Below, in pieces: positions 38,403-46,917 of a DNA stretch of 64,000 nucleotides; position 1 is the stretch's first letter; each line of letters begins with the position of its first letter. A program made the position numbers and the translations under genes. Origin of the DNA: Moraxella osloensis (GTDB lineage Bacteria; Pseudomonadota; Gammaproteobacteria; Pseudomonadales; Moraxellaceae); contig NZ_CP014234.1 in NCBI RefSeq assembly GCF_001553955.1, positions 1,426,001 to 1,490,000 on the forward strand, written 5' to 3'. The notes below the pieces were generated by a model. That model had not been told where the DNA came from and did no database searches. It saw only the letters and a program-made list of their open reading frames with translations.

Positions 38403-39176
38403 ATGAGTGACGACATCAACCCCACTGTAGAATCTACCCCCAATCAATTAGCCGCCGGCGATATGAATCAGCGCATTTTGGTCGTTGATGATGATGCGCG
38501 CCTTCGCACTTTGTTGCAACGTTTCTTAGAAGACGATGGTTATATTGTACGTACTGCGCATGACGGCAACCAAATGGATAAATTGATGCAGCGCGAGTTA
38601 TTTTCGCTGATTGTGCTGGATTTGATGCTACCTAACGAAGACGGTATCAGTATTTGCCATCGCTTACGCGCAGAAAACTCCGATATTCCAATTATTATGT
38701 TGACCGCTAAAGGTTCCGATGCCGACCGTATCGCAGGACTTGAAGCAGGCGCGGATGATTATCTGCCAAAACCCTTTAACCCCAAAGAATTATTGGCACG
38801 TATTAAAGCCGTGTTGCGTCGGCAAACGCGTGAATTGCCAGGCGCACCCAGTCAGCAAATGGAAGTGGTCGAATTTGGGTCATGGACATTAGATTTATCA
38901 ACGCGCACCCTAAAACGTGATGGCAATATCGTGACCTTAACCACGGGTGAATTTAGTGTATTAAAGGCTTTGGTACAACATCCCCGTGAGCCATTAACCC
39001 GTGATAAACTGATGAATCTGGCACGCGGCCGTGAATGGGGCGCAATGGAGCGCTCAATTGATGTGCAAGTATCGCGTTTACGCCGCCTTATCGAAGATAA
39101 CCCTTCGCAAGCGCGCTATATCCAAACCGTTTGGGGCGTGGGCTACGTGTTTGTACCCGATGGCGCAGATAGCTAG
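38403..39176 (+). CDS. ompR: OmpR-family response regulator
   Basis: A 257-residue two-domain regulator. The receiver has the acidic pocket (VVDDD, residues 27-31), phospho-acceptor D73 in VLDLMLP and K123 in LPKPF. The C-terminal winged helix is typical of OmpR (TTGEFSVLKALVQHPREPLTRDKL, RSIDVQVSRLRRLIE, VWGVGYVFVPDG). An extra 20-residue N-terminus precedes the receiver. In most gammaproteobacteria envZ follows directly. Here a COG0523 GTPase follows instead, so the sensor kinase must be elsewhere or missing. It probably controls porin or osmotic genes, by family. Confidence 0.93.
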   Translation: MSDDINPTVESTPNQLAAGDMNQRILVVDDDARLRTLLQRFLEDDGYIVRTAHDGNQMDKLMQRELFSLIVLDLMLPNEDGISICHRLRAENSDIPIIMLTAKGSDADRIAGLEAGADDYLPKPFNPKELLARIKAVLRRQTRELPGAPSQQMEVVEFGSWTLDLSTRTLKRDGNIVTLTTGEFSVLKALVQHPREPLTRDKLMNLARGREWGAMERSIDVQVSRLRRLIEDNPSQARYIQTVWGVGYVFVPDGADS

Positions 39177-39236
39177 ACAAGCGCTATTTAACAGAGCGGA
39201 TTAAAAAAGCCAAGTTAACAGAGTTAAGAAATTGTT

Positions 39237-40319
39237 ATGATAAAACCGTTGATTGTAAATACAGCCTGTCACCTGGTGATGGGCTTTTTAGGTTCTGGAA
39301 AAACCAGTTTTATCAATGCCTGTATCGCGCATTTTCAGCACCAAGAAAAGTGGGCGATTTTGGTCAATGAGGCAGGTCAAATCGGTATTGATAAAAAGCT
39401 ATTGACGGCTAATGCTGACCATGATTTAGCGATTCGCCAAGTATCTGGTGGCTGTATCTGCTGTACGTCGCAATTGCCGCTACAGATTGCGCTTGCTCGC
39501 CTGACTTCTGAGTATAGACCTGACCGATTATGGATTGAGCCGACAGGGCTTGCACACCCGCGCGAGCTGATTGAGCAGCTATCTGCACCGCATTGGCAAA
39601 CTGCGCTGTCGCTAAAATCCGCCATCAGTATCGTCAATGCCCGTCATTGGCAAGATGCCCGTTATCGTGACAATGAAGGCTACCAAGCGCATGTGCGGTT
39701 TTGTGATGTGGTGGTGATTAATCGCTTTCATGGGTTGGATGACACCCAAAAAACCCAATTGACTGCATGGGTAAAGGGCTTAAACCCTAAAGCAAAATTG
39801 ATTTGGCAAGCAGGACAAACGCTGAGCGAAGACAATCTGCAGCAATTACAACAAGCGCTCAAGCAATCAAGCCAAGTGCTTGCCGAGCGTAGCCATTACC
39901 AACAAATTAGCTTAACGAGCTTTGCTCAGTCCCACGCTCCCTCCACCACCCAAGCCGACACGACCCCATCGCCAACAGCTACCAACGATGACTTGCCCTT
40001 TCGCTATCATGATATACAAAACGGCTATCAAATTATCGGCTGGCGGGTGTCAGCCGACTGGACAATTGATATGACTGTGCTGATGGAATGGCTGTTGGCA
40101 CTGCCCAATTGGCAACGTATCAAATCGGTGGTTCATATCAAACATACGCATGATGAGCAATGGCAAACCATGAATTTTACCCCTGATTCGCTCGATTTGA
40201 TTGCCTGTGAGCCACAAACCGATAACCGTATTGAAGTGATTTTTTTGGATAACACTATCGAATTGGATTTTAATAGGCTCGATACTGAGCTGATGATGAT
40301 GTTTGGGCATATCAGTTAA
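39237..40319 (+). CDS. COG0523 G3E GTPase, CobW/YeiR-like metal chaperone
   Basis: A 360-residue P-loop GTPase. Walker A is GFLGSGKT (16-23), and the metal-binding CxCC motif is C73-C75-C76 in GGCICC. The Glu of WIEPTG and the G4-type VVVINRFHG (a variant of NKxD) are present. A His-poor linker leads to the CobW C-terminal domain. The YeiR/YjiA branch handles zinc. The NRFHG in place of the usual NKxD is notable and may alter nucleotide preference. ATG 39237 is 60 bases after ompR, probably the same transcript. Confidence 0.85.
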   Translation: MIKPLIVNTACHLVMGFLGSGKTSFINACIAHFQHQEKWAILVNEAGQIGIDKKLLTANADHDLAIRQVSGGCICCTSQLPLQIALARLTSEYRPDRLWIEPTGLAHPRELIEQLSAPHWQTALSLKSAISIVNARHWQDARYRDNEGYQAHVRFCDVVVINRFHGLDDTQKTQLTAWVKGLNPKAKLIWQAGQTLSEDNLQQLQQALKQSSQVLAERSHYQQISLTSFAQSHAPSTTQADTTPSPTATNDDLPFRYHDIQNGYQIIGWRVSADWTIDMTVLMEWLLALPNWQRIKSVVHIKHTHDEQWQTMNFTPDSLDLIACEPQTDNRIEVIFLDNTIELDFNRLDTELMMMFGHIS

Positions 40320-40386
40320 GCTTACGGTTGGTGGATAGCCGATTTTATTGTCTATTTTTTGACTTTTCGGCTGTTTTTTTCAATGA

Positions 40387-41199
40387 TTATATGACGTTAA
40401 CATCGGGCGTGATACGGATGATAGTGTCATTTTCAAGATTCTTTTCTTGCATATCAAACCCTGTATGCGTGATGGTGAGCAAGCTACTCACGCGCGTCCC
40501 ATAGCGACTTCCTAGCAGCTTGTCGAGGCGACGGGCAGGAATAAAGATGGAAGACAATGCCAATTCTGTCTCGATACCTAAGCCTGTATCAGGTAGCTGG
40601 GTGATAGACGCTCGTTCACTGTCTTGCAGTATTTCAAATGCCACGTTTTTCCAATTGGCTGTTTGCCAATCCTCATGCCCAGCAAGCAGCGGCAATAATT
40701 CTTGTCGTACTCGCCTGCGCAGTTTTTCCGTCTTAAACCATGCCGTATTTGGTTGACCATTGGATAACACGTATAAGCCTTTTGCCAATACCTCGATGCC
40801 ATGCCCTTTATTATTGAGCAGCACCGCTTGCTGCCGATCGCCGATGACTAGATTAAACCCATCGTAGCAGGGCAAATCAATTTGTCTTGCGAAATCTAGC
40901 GGCGGCCACTCACCACTTAAATAATCAACGATTAACTGACCACGGGACGTCGCAAAGACAGGTTTATCTTTGATAATCTCTCGGTAGTTTAAAATCACCC
41001 CCCAGCGCCCATGCGCAGGATCGATACCCAACCAAGTGCCCCCTGCTTGCGCATCTTGCCCCGCGATGATTTTTTGTCCATTCGGCAACTGCCATTCATG
41101 CAGTGCGCATGTAGGACGCTGCAAAAATTCATCCCGATTGGATAATAATACCAAGGGTTTATCCTCAAACAGCTGCCAAGCCAACGCCACAATGCACAT
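40387..41199 (-). CDS. NRDE/TANGO2 family protein
   Basis: A 270-residue protein with the family's N-terminal nucleophile-type Cys (MCIVALAW) and the eponymous NRDE motif (LLSNRDEFLQRPT, about 19-31). GGTWLGID and YREI follow. Eukaryotic TANGO2 is linked to haem or lipid handling. The bacterial function is not settled. ATG 41199 is unambiguous because Cys2 is conserved. Confidence 0.85.
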   Translation of the reverse strand: MCIVALAWQLFEDKPLVLLSNRDEFLQRPTCALHEWQLPNGQKIIAGQDAQAGGTWLGIDPAHGRWGVILNYREIIKDKPVFATSRGQLIVDYLSGEWPPLDFARQIDLPCYDGFNLVIGDRQQAVLLNNKGHGIEVLAKGLYVLSNGQPNTAWFKTEKLRRRVRQELLPLLAGHEDWQTANWKNVAFEILQDSERASITQLPDTGLGIETELALSSIFIPARRLDKLLGSRYGTRVSSLLTITHTGFDMQEKNLENDTIIRITPDVNVI

Positions 41200-41383
41200 A
41201 CTTCATTCCTTCTAACTTGTTACCATGCTATCGCCCATTGCACCCTGCATCCGCTCGATTACTCATTCCCTAGCTTAGCAGCCAAAACTTTTTAGCAATC
41301 ACCAAATCGTCATATTGTTCATTTATGATAAAAAATCTAAAAAACTGCCGTTTTAAACGATTGTTGCCCTTGTGAATGAGCTT

Positions 41384-42118
41384 ATGACGCCAATTAGCAT
41401 CGTGATTATTACCCTAAACGAAGCCGAACGTATCGGCAATATTTTGCGTGACTTAGCCCAGCAAAGCTACCAAAATTTTGAAGTCATCGTGGTGGATTCC
41501 AACAGCGAAGATGACACCTGTCAAATTGCAGCAAGTTTTCGCGATCAGTTGCCCGCGATAAACGTACATAAAATGCCAAAGCGTGGCGTCAGCTTGGGTC
41601 GTAATACAGGGGCAAACCTAGCCAAAAATGAACGAATACTGTTCCTAGATGCCGATGTGCGGCTGGATGCAGACTTTTTGCAACAAGCCAGTCAATTATT
41701 GGATAAAAAATCCTTGAAAGTAGCCGGCGTGTATATGAATGCTGACCACCTAAAACCTTGGTTTACAGTGGGTTATCAGCTGTTTAATATAGGTATTTTT
41801 GCTAGCCAATTTTTATCGCCAACGGCGGTCGGCGCGTGTATTTTTTCCAGTAAATCTGTGCATGAGCAATTGGGTGGGTTTGATGAGTCTATCACCCTGT
41901 GTGAAGATTGTGACTATGTCAATCGCGCCAAAAAAATCACCCGCTATCAGATGCTACCGCTCACCTTTCGCTTTGACCCACGCCGCTTGCAGCAAGATGG
42001 CTATTTTAATACGGGGTGGAAATACCTGCATGCCAATTTATATCGTTTCTTTGTTGGCGAAATCCGTGATAACAAAATCCGTTACCAGTTTGGACATTAT
42101 CATACCCAAAAAAAATAG
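41384..42118 (+). CDS. Family 2 glycosyltransferase
   Basis: A 244-residue GT-A fold enzyme. The N-terminal MTPISIVIITLNEAERI is the nucleotide-sugar site. VVDSNSEDDT and LFLDADVRLD supply the DXD metal site (about residues 85-95). FDESITLCEDCDYVNRAKK is the ED-type acceptor/catalytic segment near 180. It lacks membrane segments. The acceptor and sugar cannot be inferred, since no other glycan genes are adjacent. ATG 41384 is preferred; an in-frame GTG at 41372 is possible. It ends in a shared bidirectional terminator. Confidence 0.82.
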   Translation: MTPISIVIITLNEAERIGNILRDLAQQSYQNFEVIVVDSNSEDDTCQIAASFRDQLPAINVHKMPKRGVSLGRNTGANLAKNERILFLDADVRLDADFLQQASQLLDKKSLKVAGVYMNADHLKPWFTVGYQLFNIGIFASQFLSPTAVGACIFSSKSVHEQLGGFDESITLCEDCDYVNRAKKITRYQMLPLTFRFDPRRLQQDGYFNTGWKYLHANLYRFFVGEIRDNKIRYQFGHYHTQKK

Positions 42119-42140
42119 CGTCGGTGTCAACGCTATTTTT
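42108..42140. terminator. Bidirectional terminator, glycosyltransferase / enoyl-CoA hydratase
   Basis: AAAAATAGCG, ten-base loop, CGCTATTTTT. The left arm overlaps the glycosyltransferase stop codon; the right side serves the convergent gene ending at 42171. Confidence 0.8.
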
Positions 42141-42170
42141 TGCAGGATTTTTAGGAGCTTGCCCTATGCT

Positions 42171-42992
42171 TTATCGCCCTTTAAACTCAGCAGGACGCTT
42201 TTGCATAAAGGCGGTAATCCCTTCTTTAAAGTCTTCACTGGTCGCCATTTGCATTTGGTAAATTACCTCTTGGTCTAGCGCGATATCTAGTCCTGCAAAT
42301 GCCACTTGATTAATCGATTGCTTCATTGCCGCCAGTGCTAGGGTTGGCAAGCTCGTGAGGCGGTCGGTCAGTTTTTTCACTGCCGCATCAAGCGCATCTT
42401 GGCTCACCAGCGCAGTCACCAGTCCCAACTCTTCTGCCTTTTGCGCGGTGATTTGCTCACCCAACATCACAAGCTCAGTGGTTTTGGCGGCACCAATCAA
42501 CTGAGATAACAGATAAATACCACCCCCATCAGGCACTAGCCCGATATTGACAAAGGCTTGTAAAAATTTAGCATTGTCACTGGCGACGCGAAAATCACAC
42601 GCTAACGCGATATTCATGCCAGCGCCTGCACACGCGCCATTGATACGCGCGATAATCGGCTTGCTGATTTTGCGGATACGGCGCGTAATGTCCGCAATCC
42701 CAATGGTCAGACTATGCGACATTTTCAGTAGGTTTTCGCGGTTATCTGCGCCGGATAGCATCTCGCGAATATCACCACCGCTAGAAAATCCCTTACCCGC
42801 GCCTGTGATGACAATCACTTTGGCGGCTGTGTCGTATTGTGCGTAATCAAGGGCTTGATAAAGCTCAGATTTCATTACGCTATTGAGCGCATTGAGTGAC
42901 GCTGGATCATTGAGGGTAATCGTCGCAACACTATCTGCAACATCATACGTGACTTTTTGAAAGGTGGGTTGTTGTGTTTGGGTTGCCGTCAT
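42171..42992 (-). CDS. Enoyl-CoA hydratase/isomerase (crotonase) family protein
   Basis: A 273-residue crotonase-fold enzyme. The first oxyanion-hole segment is GAGKGFSSGGDI (about 65-76) and the second is GACAGAGMNIALACD (about 117-131). VNIGLVPDGGGIYLL (about 146-160) carries the acidic residue region, here with Asp rather than the Glu of hydratases (PDGG). This places it near the PaaG/isomerase branch. It may act in beta-oxidation or phenylacetate-type ring degradation. The gene is isolated. Confidence 0.85.
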   Translation of the reverse strand: MTATQTQQPTFQKVTYDVADSVATITLNDPASLNALNSVMKSELYQALDYAQYDTAAKVIVITGAGKGFSSGGDIREMLSGADNRENLLKMSHSLTIGIADITRRIRKISKPIIARINGACAGAGMNIALACDFRVASDNAKFLQAFVNIGLVPDGGGIYLLSQLIGAAKTTELVMLGEQITAQKAEELGLVTALVSQDALDAAVKKLTDRLTSLPTLALAAMKQSINQVAFAGLDIALDQEVIYQMQMATSEDFKEGITAFMQKRPAEFKGR

Positions 42993-43230
42993 GGGTCATC
43001 CTTATACCAAAGAAATAAATGTCAAAAAAAAGATACAATCAACCACTTCATCTTACCGAAATTATTTTTTTTTGGGAAATAAAACGCGACTTGTAAGGTC
43101 AACAATCCAAACCCAACCACAAAATTTTTATAATTTTCAAAATTTCTGTATTGACAGAAATATATAAAAAGCTCAAACTAATTAAAAATTGATTGATTTA
43201 TATCCATTTACTTAAACACAGGGCTAAAAA

Positions 43231-43749
43231 GTGCAACTCACACCTACCATGGAAAAATTTGTCTTACACTGGGGCGAAATGGGCAATAAATGGGGCGTAA
43301 ACCGCACCGTTGCCCAGATTCATGCCTTGTTATTTTTGGCAGGCAAGCCGATGAATGCCGAAGAAATCCAAGAGACCTTGGGCGTGGCGCGTTCAAATGT
43401 GAGCAATAGTATCAAGGAATTACAGAGCTTAAATCTGGTACAAACGGTACATACGCTCGGTGATAGGCGCGATTATTTCACCACGGGCACGGATGTGTGG
43501 GAATTGGCTAAAGTGATTGTCGAAGAACGCTATCGACGAGAGCTTGCGCCGACGGTTGGATTCTTGGCAGATTTAATCAATGAGCCAGAATTTGCCACAG
43601 AGAGCAAAGACGTACAGCAACGTATCAAAGACACTCATCAATTTGTCGATACGCTGACGAGTTGGGCGAACGAGATGCTAAAACTTTCGTCCACTACGCT
43701 CAATCGTATCCTAAAACTTGGGGCAACGATTCAGAAGTTTTTGAAATGA
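43231..43749 (+). CDS. GbsR/MarR-type transcriptional regulator
   Basis: A 172-residue winged-helix repressor of the GbsR family. EKFVLHWGEMGNKWGVNRTVAQIHALLFL is the family's first helical block (about 8-36). MNAEEIQETLGVARSNVSNSIKEL is the DNA-reading helix-turn-helix, and a helical dimerisation tail follows. The start is GTG 43231, with ATG 43249 as an alternative. It precedes the SDR epimerase and DUF393 genes and may control them; no operator can be assigned with confidence. GbsR proteins elsewhere often respond to choline or osmolytes. Confidence 0.8.
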   Translation: MQLTPTMEKFVLHWGEMGNKWGVNRTVAQIHALLFLAGKPMNAEEIQETLGVARSNVSNSIKELQSLNLVQTVHTLGDRRDYFTTGTDVWELAKVIVEERYRRELAPTVGFLADLINEPEFATESKDVQQRIKDTHQFVDTLTSWANEMLKLSSTTLNRILKLGATIQKFLK

Positions 43750-43771
43750 TGGGAAATGCTGGATTGGGACA

Positions 43772-43873
43772 ATGACTGCAACATATCCGACTGGCAAAGT
43801 TTTAACCTATTATGCTCTATTTGGCGGTTTAAGTAGTGTAATCGTTGGCAAATTGGTTTTACCAAAAAGCTAA
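43772..43873 (+). CDS. Possible small membrane peptide
   Basis: A 33-codon ORF lies between the GbsR-type regulator and the SDR epimerase. It encodes a peptide with one hydrophobic stretch (VLTYYALFGGLSSVIVGKL) flanked by Lys, as in small membrane proteins. GGGA lies two to five bases before the ATG, which is closer than ideal. I recognise no family. It could be non-coding. Confidence 0.3.
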   Translation: MTATYPTGKVLTYYALFGGLSSVIVGKLVLPKS

Positions 43874-43921
43874 AAATTTTACCCATAAATTTCAGTTTTG
43901 ACAGAAAAAAGGAAATAAATC

Positions 43922-44869
43922 ATGAAAATACTTATCACAGGCGGTTCAGGATTTTTAGGCACAGCATTAACACAATCGTTAAAAACCCATGGCGTAAAAG
44001 GTGACACTGCGTCAGTCACTTGGGTATCTCGTTCTGTAGAAAAAGAGAAAACCAAAAATATCGCAGACGACGTTATTAGCTATGACGATCTTGCCAGCAC
44101 CGATCAGACGTATGATGTCATCATCAATCTAGCGGGGGCGGGTATTGCCGACAGCCGTTGGACGGATGCACGTAAGCAAGAATTGTTTGATAGCCGACTA
44201 AAACCCACACAAGCGGTAATTGACTATATTGAGCGAATCGGCAACAAACCAAAACTATTGATTAGCGGCTCAGCCATCGGTTGGTACGGTATCCAACATG
44301 AAAACGACCCAACCGCGCTTGATGAAACCAGCCCCGTGACAAAAACCGACTTCGCTCACGAAATTTGTCAGGCGTGGGAGCAGCTAGCTTTGACTGCCCA
44401 AGATACTGCAAAATATGCCGTAACAGACGCTGTGCCAGTTGCGATTGTGCGCACAGGGGTGGTGATTGCGCCTGAGGGGGGTATGGTTGGGCGACTGATT
44501 ACCCCATTTAAAATGGGCACAGGTGGTAAGCTTGGCAATGGTCAGCAAATCATGAGTTGGATTAGCCGTAGTGATTGGGTGCGTGCGGTGATTTTTATCA
44601 TTGAACAAAACCTGACTCACACCCTGCCCACTCAGCAAATTTACAATTTGACCAATCCAACGCCTATTAGCAATGCTGCATTTACCGATGCGATGGGCAC
44701 TTGGTTGCACCGCCCTACCCTGATGACCCTGCCCGCCTTTGTGGTCAAGACCATGTTTGGTGAAATGTCGACGTTACTGTTGGATGGGCAACGCGTTGTG
44801 CCTACAGCGTTACTGGATAAAGGTTTTGAATTTAACGACTTGACCGTATTAGATGCCCTAAAAAGCTAA
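43922..44869 (+). CDS. TIGR01777 family SDR epimerase (YfcH-like)
   Basis: A 315-residue NAD(P)-binding epimerase-fold protein. The N-terminal dinucleotide loop is ITGGSGFLG (about 5-13). Family signatures follow: NLAGAGIADSRWTDARKQEL (about 70-89), SGSAIGWYG (about 117-125) and a C-terminal LP.F..K...GEMS....GQRVVP (DUF1731-like). Its substrate is unknown in all species. The DUF393 gene lies 18 bases downstream, so they are almost surely co-transcribed. Confidence 0.87.
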   Translation: MKILITGGSGFLGTALTQSLKTHGVKGDTASVTWVSRSVEKEKTKNIADDVISYDDLASTDQTYDVIINLAGAGIADSRWTDARKQELFDSRLKPTQAVIDYIERIGNKPKLLISGSAIGWYGIQHENDPTALDETSPVTKTDFAHEICQAWEQLALTAQDTAKYAVTDAVPVAIVRTGVVIAPEGGMVGRLITPFKMGTGGKLGNGQQIMSWISRSDWVRAVIFIIEQNLTHTLPTQQIYNLTNPTPISNAAFTDAMGTWLHRPTLMTLPAFVVKTMFGEMSTLLLDGQRVVPTALLDKGFEFNDLTVLDALKS

Positions 44870-44887
44870 TCTTCGGAGACTGTTAAT

Positions 44888-45292
44888 ATGATTACCATGT
44901 ACTATGATGATACCTGCCCTGTCTGCCGTACCGAAGCCTTGCATATGGCAGAGAAAAAACCTGACGCCATTCGCATCGTTCCGATTGATGACGCACGGGA
45001 CGAACTTGCCAAATTTGGTATTAGCGAAGATGAGGCGATGAGTTATCTGTGTGTGCAAGATAAACAAGGGAACATGCAAAAAGGCATGGATGCTGTACGA
45101 CTGCTGTACAAAACCGCACAACTGCCGTTTGCAAACGTGTTTGAATGGCCTGTGGTGAAACAAGCCAGCGATATGATTTACCCTATTTTTGCGCGACATC
45201 GCAACCGTGTACCCAACTGGATGACACAACTTGCCTATGGTAAAGTCGCAGAAGACTGCAAAGACGGTATGTGTAGAACACGAGGCAAATAA
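44888..45292 (+). CDS. DUF393 / DCC-family thiol-disulfide oxidoreductase
   Basis: A 134-residue thioredoxin-like protein. The N-terminal YYDDTCPVCR carries the CxxC motif (C10-C13), typical of the DCC family. MDAVRLLYKTAQ and FARHRNRVPNW are family-wide. It has an extra Cys pair near the C-terminus (DCKDGMC). Redox activity is expected but no substrate is known. It follows the SDR epimerase gene closely. Confidence 0.85.
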   Translation: MITMYYDDTCPVCRTEALHMAEKKPDAIRIVPIDDARDELAKFGISEDEAMSYLCVQDKQGNMQKGMDAVRLLYKTAQLPFANVFEWPVVKQASDMIYPIFARHRNRVPNWMTQLAYGKVAEDCKDGMCRTRGK

Positions 45293-45783
45293 ATGCCATT
45301 TGGTTTGAATGGCGGTATGTACGCTCAATGATTCATCTATCCTCTACGATTTATCCATCATGGATAGTTTGATAATTTTTACTGGTCATTGGGCGTTACA
45401 GTTATGATTAGGTGCAATCATTATTAGATACAATTATTATTAGTCAGGATTATGAGTATCAAGTTATGTCTACTATTAACTTTGGGTGCTTTGATAACGT
45501 TGCCACTAATTTTCAACTAACATTCTACAATTTTTTTACAGTTTGAGAAAAAATAGCTAGATTTTTTAACAATTTTCATTTAATAATAGCAACTAATCAG
45601 GAAGATGAGATTGTTTGTATCATTTAAGACAATCTATTACGTTTAGCATAGCGGACTTGCTTCACCATATTGTTGTCTACTGTTATTGTCATCCAATCGC
45701 TATCTTCCTTGTCGGTTTTGACACTGATTGGTGAATCAATCATCAATGAGTTGTCTTTTCATTCATTTACAAGGAGCGTTACC
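45293..45783. other. 490-base gap upstream of the DUF485 gene
   Basis: AT-rich region. Apart from the 22-codon ORF at 45452 I see no gene. The long untranslated stretch (with AAGGAGC just before 45784) suggests a regulated leader for the DUF485-actP unit. Confidence 0.45.
45452..45520 (+). CDS. Possible 22-residue hydrophobic micropeptide
   Basis: A 22-codon ORF with AGGA five to six bases before its ATG. It encodes MSIKL followed by a continuous hydrophobic run of Leu, Thr, Ala, Ile and Pro, the look of a single-pass micropeptide or bare signal peptide. It stands about 260 bases upstream of the DUF485 gene. No homologue comes to mind, and its size makes chance possible. Confidence 0.25.
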   Translation: MSIKLCLLLTLGALITLPLIFN

Positions 45784-46104
45784 ATGGATGAGGCACAAAT
45801 TCAGCGCGTCATGAGTCATCCTGAATTCCAAAGCATGGCAAAGAAAAAAACTAGCCTAGGTCTTATTTTTACCATTATCACACTAGTTTTTTGGTTCGGT
45901 TATCTGCTACTCGTGGGATTTAACCCAAGCATGTTTGCTAAACCAGTTTCCGCAGGTTCGATGACGCCTGTAGGTTTTTATATTGTCGTAGCTTTCATCA
46001 TTTTTGTACCACTCATCACTTGGATATATGTCAAAAAAGCAAACGGTGAATTTGACACGATGACTCGTAAAGTCATCGATGATATCAACAGTGGTAAAGT
46101 TTAA
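45784..46104 (+). CDS. DUF485 inner-membrane protein, ActP partner
   Basis: A 106-residue protein with two membrane helices (about 22-46 and 58-82) and the family N-terminus (DEAQIQRVMSHPEFQSMAKKKTSLG). AAGGAGC sits six bases before ATG 45784; the longer reading to 45670 is unsupported. The DUF485 gene normally precedes actP, encoding the acetate/solute:sodium symporter. Here actP follows but is broken, so this gene may have lost its partner. Confidence 0.87.
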   Translation: MDEAQIQRVMSHPEFQSMAKKKTSLGLIFTIITLVFWFGYLLLVGFNPSMFAKPVSAGSMTPVGFYIVVAFIIFVPLITWIYVKKANGEFDTMTRKVIDDINSGKV

Positions 46105-46192
46105 CCACACAGGGATTGTGTTGGGTTTTCGATTTCGGTAGTAAAAATTTGATATCAATTTTGGCATTCATTTTGACACCATGGAGGGTGGC

Positions 46193-46827
46193 ATGTTACA
46201 ACAACAGTATAATGGCGTGGCTCTAAAAGGCCTTAGCAAGCGTATCGGTAAGCTCTCTACTGCCGCAAGCTTGACGCTAATGGGTCTGATGGCACAGATG
46301 CCAGCATGGGCAGCGGGCGCCCTAGAAGGCGAAGTAAAAAAACAACCGCTGAATATCTCAGCCATTATCATGTTCTTGATTTTCGTTTTGGCAACACTCG
46401 GTATTACTTACTGGGCGTCAAAACAAAACCGCTAGCGACTTTTATACCGCGGGCGGCGGTATCTCAGGTACCAAAAACGGAATCGCCATTGCCGGCGACT
46501 ATATGTCAGCGGTAACCTTTGTTAGCGATGTTCTGGCGTGGTTTAACCACTCGTGGTGCGGTAATCGGTGGGTTTGGAGGCTTAGCAGTCGCAGTGTTAC
46601 TGATTATCTTAGGACCTGCGGTTTGGGTCGATATCATGAAGCACGAATCACCTGCTTTCCCCTACAAAAACGTGGCTTTATTTAGTATGCCTGTGACCTT
46701 CATTCTAGCGTGGATCGCCTCTATCACTGACAACTCACCACGCGCGCAGTTAGATAGAAAAGGCTTTGATGCACAGTATGTACGTTCATTAACCGGTATC
46801 GGTGCGTCAGGTGCATCTGACCACTAA
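46193..46827 (+). pseudogene. actP: Cation/acetate symporter actP, truncated by internal deletion and frameshift
   Basis: The first 80 codons (ATG 46193, preceded by GGAGGGTGG) encode an ActP N-terminus ending at a stop near 46435. The continuation [27 protein letters not shown] is encoded in another frame. Then, near 46515, the sequence jumps to the ActP C-terminus [19 protein letters not shown] ... SLTGIGASGASDH in a third frame. About 550-570 residues is normal for the family; only about 210 are represented, so roughly 1.1 kb of the middle (the transport core) is gone. The parts remain recognisable, which implies recent decay. Function must be lost. Confidence 0.9.
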
Positions 46828-46828
46828 T

Positions 46829-46853
46829 CCAGTGTTCAATTCCAGTGTTCAAT
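46829..46853. repeat. 13-bp-period tandem duplication after the actP remnant
   Basis: CCAGTGTTCAAT occurs at 46829-46840 and 46842-46853, directly after the decayed actP and before its terminator. Confidence 0.85.
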
Positions 46854-46854
46854 A

Positions 46855-46887
46855 AAAAATACCGCTTACCATAAGCGGTATTTTTTT
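46855..46887 (+). terminator. Terminator after the actP remnant
   Basis: ATACCGCTTA, three-base loop, TAAGCGGTAT, followed by TTTTTT. It retains good pairing although the gene is broken. Confidence 0.85.
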
Positions 46888-46917
46888 ATATGGCGGTTTT
46901 TATAAAACCTATGAATT

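Noticed and set aside
46519-46827. A separate small transporter gene starting at ATG 46519
   Set aside because: Its sequence is the ActP C-terminus and the N-terminal piece lies directly upstream, so it is a fragment of one broken gene.
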